20,855 bases of DNA from IMG/VR virus record IMGVR_UViG_3300033388_003545, positions 1 to 20,855 of that record; one strand, written 5' to 3'. The notes beneath the pieces were generated by a model, which was not told where the DNA came from, did not search any database, and saw only the letters and a list, made by a program, of their open reading frames with translations. The number at the start of each line of letters is the position of its first letter. Within the stretch, counting starts at the first letter, position 1. Shown piece after piece: positions 1 to 7,286 of the stretch. The position numbers and the translations under genes are program-made. Source of the stretch: a virus.

Positions 1-312
1 ATCAACTTCTGGTGCTGTTTCTACTTCACCACCCGCTTCTGGTGTTGCAAATGGATCTTCAGCTGGCACATCTGTCAATGGTGCCTCTATACCTGCATCT
101 ACAGGTGGGGCATCATCTCCTTCTGGCGTTGCAAATGGATCTGCCGCAGGTTCTTCTTCACCAGGTACTGGATCTTGCTCATATAAATTAACTGCATCAT
201 CAAACAATAAATTCTCATCATCCTCTTCGTCCACTTCAGGCATATAGAATGTATATTCCAAAAGTTGCATGTGTCGTTTTAATTCTTCTTTTAATAGATT
301 TTTTTTACTCAT
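1..312 (-). CDS. Acidic Pro/Ala-rich protein, C-terminus beyond window
   Basis: Open from ATG at 312 through the window edge, giving at least 104 residues; it was found by translating the minus strand. The N-terminus is a basic amphipathic helix-like stretch (residues 1-19, ending QLLE). It is followed by a strongly acidic region (EVDEEDDEN) and then a Pro/Ala/Glu-rich, probably disordered region in which DPFATPE occurs twice. The start lies 5 nt after the stop of the 63-aa gene, so the two are probably co-transcribed. GC content is visibly higher than in neighbouring genes because of the Pro/Ala/Gly codons. I do not recognise the family. The acidic low-complexity make-up would fit a scaffold, prohead core or linker protein, but this is speculation. 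The leader's LLE recalls the leader of the 781-aa protein upstream. Confidence 0.8.
   Translation of the reverse strand, partial: MSKKNLLKEELKRHMQLLEYTFYMPEVDEEDDENLLFDDAVNLYEQDPVPGEEEPAADPFATPEGDDAPPVDAGIEAPLTDVPAEDPFATPEAGGEVETAPEVD
36..142. repeat. Spaced direct repeat, 23 bp, two copies
   Basis: Copies at 36-58 and 120-142 differ at one base. They encode the repeated DPFATPE peptide of the acidic protein on the minus strand. The spacing of 84 bp keeps the reading frame, so this is an in-frame coding repeat and not a site outside the gene. Confidence 0.75.
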
Positions 313-317
313 TTCAA

Positions 318-509
318 TTACATTAATAATTGTCTACCATCGGTAGTTTTATAAACTTTATTTACTCTCTCAACAATTTCTTTACCATCATTAATTAAAC
401 ATTCTTCACCAACACACTCTTTTTCTTCTTCTTCCAAAAAGGCATCCAATTTAGATTTCAAATCTTTTTTGTTTTTATCTTTGTTTTTATCTTTGTTTTT
501 ATCTACCAT
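318..509 (-). CDS. Small Lys/Asp/Glu-rich protein (63 aa)
   Basis: The frame is open from an ATG at 536, but I place the start at the ATG at 509 (MVDKNKDK). The 536 start would put the conserved TATTTATA element inside the coding region, while 509 lies 15 nt behind that element, as at other unit-leading genes here. The protein starts with a DKNK repeat tract, continues as a charged helix (KSKLDAFLEEEEKE) and has a two-Cys motif CVGEEC. Together with the acidic gene 5 nt downstream it forms the last transcription unit in the window. I do not recognise the family; a small virion or assembly accessory protein is possible. Confidence 0.7.
   Translation of the reverse strand: MVDKNKDKNKDKNKKDLKSKLDAFLEEEEKECVGEECLINDGKEIVERVNKVYKTTDGRQLLM
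471..503. repeat. 12-bp tandem repeat (about 2.7 copies)
   Basis: The unit GTTTTTATCTTT on the plus strand repeats at 471, 483 and 495. It encodes the DKNK repeats at the N-terminus of the 63-aa protein. The 12-bp period keeps the frame, so copy-number change would lengthen the Lys-rich tract without disrupting the gene. Confidence 0.8.
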
Positions 510-524
510 AATAATTGGTTTATT

Positions 525-532
525 TATAAATA
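525..532 (-). promoter_or_regulatory. Late-promoter-like element upstream of the 63-aa gene
   Basis: Minus-strand TATTTATA in the context GATATTTATAAATAAAC, 15 nt before the ATG at 509. This copy lies in a perfect palindrome (TATTTATAAATA, 521-532), so it reads the same on both strands. It matches elements ahead of five other unit-leading genes in this window. Its role as a promoter is inferred from position and recurrence only. Confidence 0.5.
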
Positions 533-540
533 TCATGTTC

Positions 541-966
541 TTAAGAAAAATTACGATTAATATTCATTATTGATAATTCTCCTGCCTTTACGATTAAAAT
601 TTTTCCTTGATAATTATCCCAATCTACCTGATAATCTTTATAGTTAATATTTCCAGGACCACTTCCAGTTTCTTTTTCAATTAATTTATTTAATGCGTTT
701 ATTGTATAAAAACATTCACCCTTTTTATGAACGATTATTGTGGTTGGGAAAAAGGAACTTGTATTAACCCTTTTACCATCTCTAACATATACCCTAAAAG
801 TTATAATCTTCTTTTCTGGGTCCTCATCTATATCATATATAAAAATCCTTTCGTTTGGTACTTTAAATCTTTTATATAGGTATTTTTTAAAACTATCTAT
901 TTTATCGTTTAAAACAAACGAAGCTAATGTAATTATTTTAGTAGTATTTTCCATATTTAACAACAT
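541..966 (-). CDS. Hypothetical protein (141 aa)
   Basis: ATG at 966; an alternative in-frame ATG at 954 (MENTTK) is equally possible and neither has a Shine-Dalgarno sequence. The protein begins with a short hydrophobic stretch (IITLASFVL), then a charged region with IFIYDIDEDPEKK, and ends in a beta-rich region (KILIVKAGELSIMNINRNF). I see no catalytic motif or transmembrane helix and do not recognise the family. The upstream 172-aa gene probably once overlapped this start by 29 nt (ATG at 966, inferred old stop at 938). A 68-bp duplication moved that stop upstream, so any translational coupling may now be lost. The stop lies about 30 nt before the start of the next gene, with a promoter-like element in between. 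Confidence 0.7.
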   Translation of the reverse strand: MLLNMENTTKIITLASFVLNDKIDSFKKYLYKRFKVPNERIFIYDIDEDPEKKIITFRVYVRDGKRVNTSSFFPTTIIVHKKGECFYTINALNKLIEKETGSGPGNINYKDYQVDWDNYQGKILIVKAGELSIMNINRNFS

Positions 967-1031
967 AAGGAACTAGTTTATACTTATTATCTAGTTTTTT
1001 TATAAATTCCTTACATTTATTAAATATTTCA
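938..1031 (-). pseudogene. Stranded 3' end of the 172-aa gene
   Basis: If the 68-bp duplication next to it is collapsed to one copy, the frame of the upstream gene continues after ...VLID into 31 more codons (starting NEIFNKCKEF) and stops at TAA 938-940. This gives a 200-aa protein whose end overlaps the start of the 141-aa gene. In the present sequence these codons are untranslated. The continuous open frame after collapsing is directly visible; that it is the ancestral coding end is inferred. Confidence 0.6.
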
Positions 1032-1167
1032 TTATCGATTAAAACACTATTTCTTAGATTAACTACTCTTGTTATAATACTATTAGTTTTTATACCAATT
1101 TATCGATTAAAACACTATTTCTTAGATTAACTACTCTTGTTATAATACTATTAGTTTTTATACCAAT
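1032..1167. repeat. Perfect 68-bp tandem duplication
   Basis: Copies at 1032-1099 and 1100-1167 are identical at all 68 positions and directly abut. The copy nearer the gene start (1100-1167) is coding; the other now lies mostly after the stop codon. Because 68 is not a multiple of three, the duplication shifts the frame and truncates the gene. Perfect identity suggests a very recent event, or an assembly artefact. Confidence 0.95.
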
Positions 1168-1608
1168 AAACTCTGTAATTTCTAAATTTACTCCAAAAAT
1201 TATATTTTCCCCTAAAATATACAACATATTTTTATCAGTAAAATATGAAATAGATTCGTTTAATGAATAGATTTTTTTTAATATTTTTTTAATTTTTTGT
1301 GGTTTATCATGGATTGGATCTATATAAACATATGATAATTCACTACCAAAATTATCATAACATACCCTTTTGAATATTATTATATCATCATCATAATCCA
1401 CTCTTCTTTCGGTTGGTAAAAATGTCCAATATAAATTATCACTGATTTTTTTATTTAAAATGGATATCTTATCTCCAAATATTTCTTTAGTTTTACCCCA
1501 ACCAACAATAAGTGTAGGTAAAGAATTATCCACCGATTCAATTTCATCAAATAACTTAAAATTATCTTCATTAATTTTAGAAGATGATACTATATTTCCA
1601 ATATTCAT
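1090..1608 (-). CDS. Hypothetical protein (172 aa), C-terminus altered by duplication
   Basis: ATG at 1608, 23 nt after the stop of the GH19-like gene. The protein contains LPTLIVGWGKTKEIFGD (about residues 30-46), a LYWTFLPTERR stretch and an acidic DYDDDIIIF segment, followed by a Lys-rich helix (KPQKIKKILKKIYS). No enzyme motif is recognised. Its last three residues (KLV) come from the junction of the 68-bp duplication; the inferred ancestral protein had about 200 residues. The sequence just before the start contains minus-strand TATATTTG (1613-1620), which fits the Bacteroidota -7 pattern TAnnTTTG, but it lies only 4 nt from the ATG, so its role is doubtful. Confidence 0.7.
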   Translation of the reverse strand: MNIGNIVSSSKINEDNFKLFDEIESVDNSLPTLIVGWGKTKEIFGDKISILNKKISDNLYWTFLPTERRVDYDDDIIIFKRVCYDNFGSELSYVYIDPIHDKPQKIKKILKKIYSLNESISYFTDKNMLYILGENIIFGVNLEITEFIGIKTNSIITRVVNLRNSVLIDKLV

Positions 1609-1631
1609 ATCGCAAATATAATATATTTTTT

Positions 1632-2315
1632 TTAAAAATTCAATTGTTTATCACCTGGGATAGTTCCCTCTACATTTATACCTAATAAGTCATATGTGTT
1701 TAAAACTCTATAAAATGCATCAAATGATAGTTTCATCTTTTCACTTGAACTATTATTTAGTAAATTAACAATCAAACTAAAATTATTAGAGCTACCACCA
1801 TTAGATAATTTATACGCAGTATCAGTTGAATTACTTTCAGAGATCGGTAACCCAATATATTTCCATTTTATGATAGACACCTTTATTAGTAATTCCAAAT
1901 TCCAAGTAACATTATCTGGGTCAGAAAGAATATCTATAGGTAATATATCGTTAGCTATGGAATATTGTCTTTTACCAATAATTGGTATGAATCCTCGTCC
2001 TCTATACATATACGCTTCATCTACTTCACCTGGGGTGTTACCGTAATCATTAGTGGGTTTTTTATAATAACTTTTTTGTACTGTATTTGGATCTGATTTT
2101 ACATTCCAAGTCTCTTCTTTTAATTGGAAATTATTAGATATTGCTAACATATTTGCTAATAACATTGTAACTTGTGATTTAGATATTATTTTTTCCCTTT
2201 GAAATTCTGTAGTTAGATATGTAGATAATTGATTAAGGTCTAAATTTATCTGGTTTTCATATTCCGTATTGGGGTCAACCCCCATACTAATTAATTTATC
2301 TCTAGTTATTTCCAT
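1632..2315 (-). CDS. GH19 lysozyme/chitinase-like protein, probably catalytically dead
   Basis: A 227-aa protein that resembles the lysozyme-fold GH19 chitinase/endolysin family. Residues 51-70 (LLANMLAIS..FQLKEETWN) align with the family's helix that normally carries the catalytic HES/HET. Here that site reads A-I-S (58-60), so the general-acid Glu is replaced by Ile. Residues 104-118 (YRGRGFIPIIGKRQY) match the YxGRGPIQLTGxxNY motif, with the conserved Gln replaced by Pro. Residues 171-178 (SNGGSSNN) resemble the INGGxNG segment. The start overlaps the end of the 1547-aa hub-like gene by 14 nt, a place where T4-like phages often keep a hub lysozyme. I infer a lysozyme-derived structural or glycan-binding part of the baseplate tip. 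A distant alignment could be misleading, but several family motifs occur in the right order. Confidence 0.65.
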   Translation of the reverse strand: MEITRDKLISMGVDPNTEYENQINLDLNQLSTYLTTEFQREKIISKSQVTMLLANMLAISNNFQLKEETWNVKSDPNTVQKSYYKKPTNDYGNTPGEVDEAYMYRGRGFIPIIGKRQYSIANDILPIDILSDPDNVTWNLELLIKVSIIKWKYIGLPISESNSTDTAYKLSNGGSSNNFSLIVNLLNNSSSEKMKLSFDAFYRVLNTYDLLGINVEGTIPGDKQLNF

Positions 2316-5300
2316 TATTTGGGGGTATTTGTGTTGTTATATCTGGGAGCTCCCCACTAGTTACATCCTGCCTATCTCCAAAAAATTGTTCATCTGGATT
2401 ATCATTAGGGTCAATACCTATAGTATAAGGATCATATGTTTTATTACTTAATTTATCTATATTTGGTTCCGATATTTCATCAGTTTCATCTAAACCAATA
2501 CCTAAAAAAGTAGTAACTTCTTCTACTGGTTTTGATATTATTTTACTTTGTCTTAACCCAGTAAATGTTGTTGTCATATGATTTGGTGTTATATTATGAG
2601 TAACGCTTAATATCATATACGCCCCATGAAAAAATGGAACATTATCTAGCTGGAAATACATCATTGGTTGTATATTCATACACCCTAATGATTCCACAAC
2701 ACACGTATAAGATCTAGTCCTAAACATTCTATATAAATCAGTTCCTTGATATGTTCTCTGAGTTCCACCCTTTTTATCTATCAAATCACTTAACGCAGCA
2801 AAATATTCTGCAGTTTCTCTATGTTCTTGTTGGTTTAATGCGACACTCTTAAAAAATGTTTGGTTTTCTGCACCATAAGCTACCCGAAAAGCCACTAAAT
2901 TAAATTGTTTATTATTACTATCTGTTTTATTACCTGTAAAATCTACTGTAGGGTTATCGAATAAAGAAAAACTATCATTTTTATATGAATATCTACTTTT
3001 TTCATCTAGGTCTAATACTTCTGACGATCCACCCACATAAACACACAAATAAGTTGGACCACTACTAGAGTTTCTATCGGAAATATTAGTAATCGGTTTA
3101 AACATATCCCTGACCTCATCTGGGTCTTTAAAATTGATATAACTAGGTATTATTTGTAATAAAAAATTACTATCTCTTAATATTTTTGAAATGTAAAAAT
3201 AAACACTAGTATTTAAATTTTCTGATAATGTAGCAACACTATTTAAATTTATTACTGCATCATCTCCAATATCATTAAATGCTCTATCAATAAACCTAAA
3301 ATAATCTATAAGTGGGATAGTATTATTGGTACAAGCATTAAAACATAACTTATCTTTTTCTGTTCCTGCAATCCATTTATCATAAACATTTTTAAAATAA
3401 TTATATACACTTAATTTAATAGTTTCTAATTGTTTATCATTATTTTCTGCATCTATTTTTGTTTTTTTATCTTGCTCAATTTCACTGGATTGAAATTTTT
3501 CTCTAAACCTATTATAATAAGCATCAAACCCTTCTACTGATAAGCCACTATTTAATCCATTAGATTCAAGTATGTCAGGGGCAGCAACAATAAAATCTGA
3601 ATAAAAAGATAGGTGTTTAACTAAATTCCTAGCCGACATATCTTTTTCATCTGTTGTTTGTTCCACATTAGTATATTTCACAAACAAATCTTCTAATTTT
3701 TCAGAATTGCTTTCTGCATATTTTATAAAATAATCTATTAATGTTTCTTTTGTTTTATCTGGTAAATTAATTAACTTATCACTAATAATAGTGCCTGAGT
3801 CATATAACTTTAGACTTGGATCACCAATATCATACAAATATTGATTTAATGGTATTGGGGGGGTTATTTCTGTGTTATTCCATACTATTGGGTCAGTTGT
3901 TTGTGTTGCTCTCCATAATGTTCCACATACCCATAATAAATAATGTTCAGGAATTCTTATTACTCTCGCACCAACTGTACCATCAAATATTTTTAGAACT
4001 GTATCTTCGAATGGTTGAAATGGTAATGTATTTAATAGTAATAAAACTTTTGACGGTGCATTAGTTTGTTGTGCAACATATAAATCAGTATCCGTTAATA
4101 ATAATGGTTGTTGTGTGGGTTGTGATGATTGCGATGTATTACTTCTTCTAAAAATATTAATATAATTAGTTTTTGTTGACGCACCTACACTATTGGTTTC
4201 ATCTTGTGATAACCCACCATCTATTATTGAAATATCATCAAAGGAAAAAGTAGATTCATTAGTAGTTATTTCTTTTTTAAATTTTGAATTTATATCTTCA
4301 CCCCATACACCGTAACTTATATTTTGTAATTTTATATGATTTTTCCACGTCGAGTTGATTGGAAGTCCTGTTTGAAACCCTCTGGTGTAATCAGTAGGTT
4401 TTGTGTCTTGGATAAAGATTCTTTTATATGAACTTGTTGATGTTACTTCTGTGAATAGATTTAATCCTTTGTTATACATATCTCTTTCATCTAAAAAAAT
4501 ATATTCAATATCATTATTTCTATACCCACCTACCATAATATCACCAATTTCTGGATCCGTACCCTCATTTATTTTATTATCTATTAAAAATCCATCTTGT
4601 TCTGCTTGACTCTTTAACTTAGTAGCACTGGTTTCATCAAAATAAACTGTTAACATTTTTCTAATTGTCGGCTCATCAATAAATTTATTTGCAAATGTCC
4701 CATCAAATTCACCAAATGCGGATAAATCCGTATCCACCATTTTACTATAATTCTTTGATATAGCAAATCTGGTTAAAATTACCTTACGTATCTCTTCTTT
4801 TATTCCTTCCTCTCCCTCATCTAATATCACATTAGAATTAAATTTAAAAAATGGGTTCTCTTCGAAATCTATAGGGTTAATAGGTACCCATGTATTGGTA
4901 TCACTACCTGTTAATGCTGTATTTAAGGTAGTTCTCCTATTAGCATCTAATGCCGCACTTTTTTCTACAATTCCTGATGTTACATTATTAATATATGTTA
5001 TTTCAGGAAAACTTTGTTCAGTTATTCCTTTTTCTTTTAATTCTTCACTTCCTATATATTTCTCTATTAATTCTCCAGATTCTTCTACTAATATTTTAGG
5101 GAAGGGATATATGGTTGAACTTCTAAAATCACTTTGATATTCCGTATCAATATCTGTTTCTATATTATAAGCGTTTGTTAATTCAACACCCCTAGATTTA
5201 CTTAATGATGTATTAACTTTTGATGCAATATCATATGTTGATTGTAACAACGCTTGAGTATTATTACATATAATTTCGAAAACTGTTCTCACAGTTGGGT

Positions 5301-6945
5301 TAAACCCTAAAGATTTTTTAAGTTTTTCATTTATTATTTTATTTACCTCCTTTTCTTTTTCTTTCTTAATTACATTTATATAAAACACCATTGAATTAAC
5401 TATTGATCTCATTTCATCAAATTTAAGTGCAAATACTACATCTTGGGAATTAAATTTACCAGGTCCGATAAAATCTTTGTCTTTAATAAGTGATGTATCA
5501 AAATTATTATTTTTACCACCTTCATTACCTAAAATATTTCTTATTTGATCTAACGCATCAGAAATAGTTGTTATATTTTTTGGTTTACTAGTATCTAAAC
5601 TATTAACATTTAAAGGATTTCCAGTTGCGAATTTAAATTGTAAACCATCTAAGTATCTAATCTTACCGCCAGCCATAGTAATTGAATCAAAAGGTGAGTC
5701 GAAAGTATACCCATCACCTTTACTAACAACTATACCATCTATAATATTGGTTAAAATTTCTTTATTTGCTGGGTCATTTTTAAACACTAAATAATTTAAT
5801 AATAAATCACTATATAAAAAACTAATATAGTCATTAACCACATCAAATGTGGAAACTTTAAATATTAATATATCTCTTATTGATAAATAATCGACTCCAA
5901 GTTCCAAACCATCTATTTCTTTTGGGAGTGGATCAGTTTTTATTTGTCTTGGGTCATTTGGTAAAAGTTCATATTGGGATTCAAAGTCTTCTGTTGATAA
6001 TTTTTTACCTGATGTTTGATCTATTGGGTCTTTTTTTATCGGCCTACCAATAAATTTTTGTATTCTTTTAATTTTTTCCCTTTGGGTGTTAATCTTTACT
6101 ATTTCATTATATTCAGGAATAGTTGTTTTTAGAACATCCACATCTACCTGTAATCTACCAATTTTTTTAATAAATTCATCTAATGGTGGTGTATCTAATA
6201 GTACCCCTTCAGGTGTTTTACTACTTTTTAATTTTAACTTACTTAATGCCGCCCTTCCTTCTTCTGTGTTGTTTACCCCTATTATATTACCTATTGTTAT
6301 ATCCGCTAAAAATGCTTGCTGAAAGCCTAAAAATTTTGCATCTATATCAAAATTTCCAGTAGATGGGTCAAATTTGGAGTTCCAATTAACCATATGTAAA
6401 CAATAATCTACTGGTTTACCAAAATACCCCTTTACTGTTAGAGTAAAGATTGGATATGGCATTTTAAAAAAAATACTATATGGTGATTTTCTATTATCTT
6501 CAGATATTATATCAAATAACGCGCTTCCTCTAATATCAGTAAATGATATATCAACTTCTGGCACTAAACTTGAACTATATTTTATATTAATACTTCTAAT
6601 ACCAAACCCTTCTAACGAACCATTACTATATGTATTTTTAACACCACCTATATCTGTATAATTTGTGGTAGCATAAGATTCTGTTTTTCCCATTAAATTT
6701 TTTATTGGGGCACCAGATGCATCATACTTAACTTCAGTTGCAATAAAATTTATTTCACCGATATTACTTTCATCTAAACTATTATCTGTAGATGTTAAAT
6801 TATATACCCCTCTACTTCTAGGTGTTGCAGTAAATTTAACATATATGAACATATCCTCAGTAGGTATAGTCCCCCTTCCAGGTGGGTTGGGATCAATTAA
6901 AAATAAACCAGCTTTTTCTTCTACTTTTGGGTCTTTATTCGGCAT
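2302..6945 (-). CDS. Giant baseplate hub-like structural protein (1547 aa)
   Basis: The largest gene in the window. About residues 112-200 are beta-rich and contain a pattern (RSINIKYSSSLVPEVDISF, then a MPYPIFTLTVKGYFGKPVDY stretch) typical of tail and baseplate proteins. The C-terminal part, about residues 1418-1475, has IQPMMYFQLDNVPFFHGAYM followed by THNITPNHMTTTFTGLRQSK. This resembles the end of hub proteins of contractile machines (T4 gp27/P2 gpD type), where a bound-to-sheet domain ends in ...TTTFTGxR. A Ser/Gln-rich linker (NTSQSSQPTQQP) lies near residue 940, and the final 60 residues are Pro/Asn/Asp-rich. It is far longer than T4 gp27 (391 aa), so it probably combines several baseplate functions. 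It follows the gp53-like gene after 8 nt and overlaps the GH19-like gene by 14 nt. The structural role is likely; the exact T4 equivalent is uncertain. Confidence 0.7.
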   Translation of the reverse strand: MPNKDPKVEEKAGLFLIDPNPPGRGTIPTEDMFIYVKFTATPRSRGVYNLTSTDNSLDESNIGEINFIATEVKYDASGAPIKNLMGKTESYATTNYTDIGGVKNTYSNGSLEGFGIRSINIKYSSSLVPEVDISFTDIRGSALFDIISEDNRKSPYSIFFKMPYPIFTLTVKGYFGKPVDYCLHMVNWNSKFDPSTGNFDIDAKFLGFQQAFLADITIGNIIGVNNTEEGRAALSKLKLKSSKTPEGVLLDTPPLDEFIKKIGRLQVDVDVLKTTIPEYNEIVKINTQREKIKRIQKFIGRPIKKDPIDQTSGKKLSTEDFESQYELLPNDPRQIKTDPLPKEIDGLELGVDYLSIRDILIFKVSTFDVVNDYISFLYSDLLLNYLVFKNDPANKEILTNIIDGIVVSKGDGYTFDSPFDSITMAGGKIRYLDGLQFKFATGNPLNVNSLDTSKPKNITTISDALDQIRNILGNEGGKNNNFDTSLIKDKDFIGPGKFNSQDVVFALKFDEMRSIVNSMVFYINVIKKEKEKEVNKIINEKLKKSLGFNPTVRTVFEIICNNTQALLQSTYDIASKVNTSLSKSRGVELTNAYNIETDIDTEYQSDFRSSTIYPFPKILVEESGELIEKYIGSEELKEKGITEQSFPEITYINNVTSGIVEKSAALDANRRTTLNTALTGSDTNTWVPINPIDFEENPFFKFNSNVILDEGEEGIKEEIRKVILTRFAISKNYSKMVDTDLSAFGEFDGTFANKFIDEPTIRKMLTVYFDETSATKLKSQAEQDGFLIDNKINEGTDPEIGDIMVGGYRNNDIEYIFLDERDMYNKGLNLFTEVTSTSSYKRIFIQDTKPTDYTRGFQTGLPINSTWKNHIKLQNISYGVWGEDINSKFKKEITTNESTFSFDDISIIDGGLSQDETNSVGASTKTNYINIFRRSNTSQSSQPTQQPLLLTDTDLYVAQQTNAPSKVLLLLNTLPFQPFEDTVLKIFDGTVGARVIRIPEHYLLWVCGTLWRATQTTDPIVWNNTEITPPIPLNQYLYDIGDPSLKLYDSGTIISDKLINLPDKTKETLIDYFIKYAESNSEKLEDLFVKYTNVEQTTDEKDMSARNLVKHLSFYSDFIVAAPDILESNGLNSGLSVEGFDAYYNRFREKFQSSEIEQDKKTKIDAENNDKQLETIKLSVYNYFKNVYDKWIAGTEKDKLCFNACTNNTIPLIDYFRFIDRAFNDIGDDAVINLNSVATLSENLNTSVYFYISKILRDSNFLLQIIPSYINFKDPDEVRDMFKPITNISDRNSSSGPTYLCVYVGGSSEVLDLDEKSRYSYKNDSFSLFDNPTVDFTGNKTDSNNKQFNLVAFRVAYGAENQTFFKSVALNQQEHRETAEYFAALSDLIDKKGGTQRTYQGTDLYRMFRTRSYTCVVESLGCMNIQPMMYFQLDNVPFFHGAYMILSVTHNITPNHMTTTFTGLRQSKIISKPVEEVTTFLGIGLDETDEISEPNIDKLSNKTYDPYTIGIDPNDNPDEQFFGDRQDVTSGELPDITTQIPPNNGNN

Positions 6946-6953
6946 ATCAATTA

Positions 6954-7283
6954 TTAACTATTACTACCATACAAAGTTTCATATCTTTGTACCTCTCTTA
7001 TATATTGTTGTAAACTATCTTTAAATGGGAATGGTACTCTAATAACTTCATTATTGGGTATATCACCTTCTACACCACCATATTGTGGATTAGCTAACAT
7101 TATTAACCACCCATGATATGGATTACCATAATATTGTTGGCTTAGTTTGTCCATCCTATCTCTTTCAGTTTTATATACCACAGTTTTATCACTAGATTTT
7201 GGCTCTATTTTTATAAATGGTAGTGGAGTATACTTACCATTAAAATTAAACTTCTGATACCTATTATAATATTCTGTTCCCAT
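6954..7283 (-). CDS. gp53-like baseplate wedge protein with LysM-type fold (109 aa)
   Basis: Residues 38-68 read KTERDRMDKLSQQYYGNP.. then GWLIMLANPQY. This fits the LysM-like pattern of T4 gp53-type wedge proteins: a DRxDxLAxxYYGxPxxWWxIxxANP core followed by a loop ending in IPxxxxIRVP (residues 74-86, DIPNNEVIRVPFP). In T4-like tails gp53 joins wedges around the hub. The gene sits 3 nt after the 1147-aa gene and 8 nt before the 1547-aa gene, in a baseplate cluster, which supports the assignment. It is shorter than T4 gp53 (196 aa) and lacks that protein's C-terminal part. A general LysM tail protein (P2 gpX-like) is the main alternative. Confidence 0.75.
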   Translation of the reverse strand: MGTEYYNRYQKFNFNGKYTPLPFIKIEPKSSDKTVVYKTERDRMDKLSQQYYGNPYHGWLIMLANPQYGGVEGDIPNNEVIRVPFPFKDSLQQYIREVQRYETLYGSNS

Positions 7284-7286
7284 AAT

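Noticed and set aside
471-503. Short regular repeats as a possible CRISPR or iteron array
   Set aside because: The units abut without spacers, are in frame and explain a DKNK protein repeat.
740-976. Plus-strand open frame of 78 codons
   Set aside because: It lies wholly against the 141-aa gene, its hydrophobic product mirrors AT-rich antisense codons, and no other plus-strand gene is supported.
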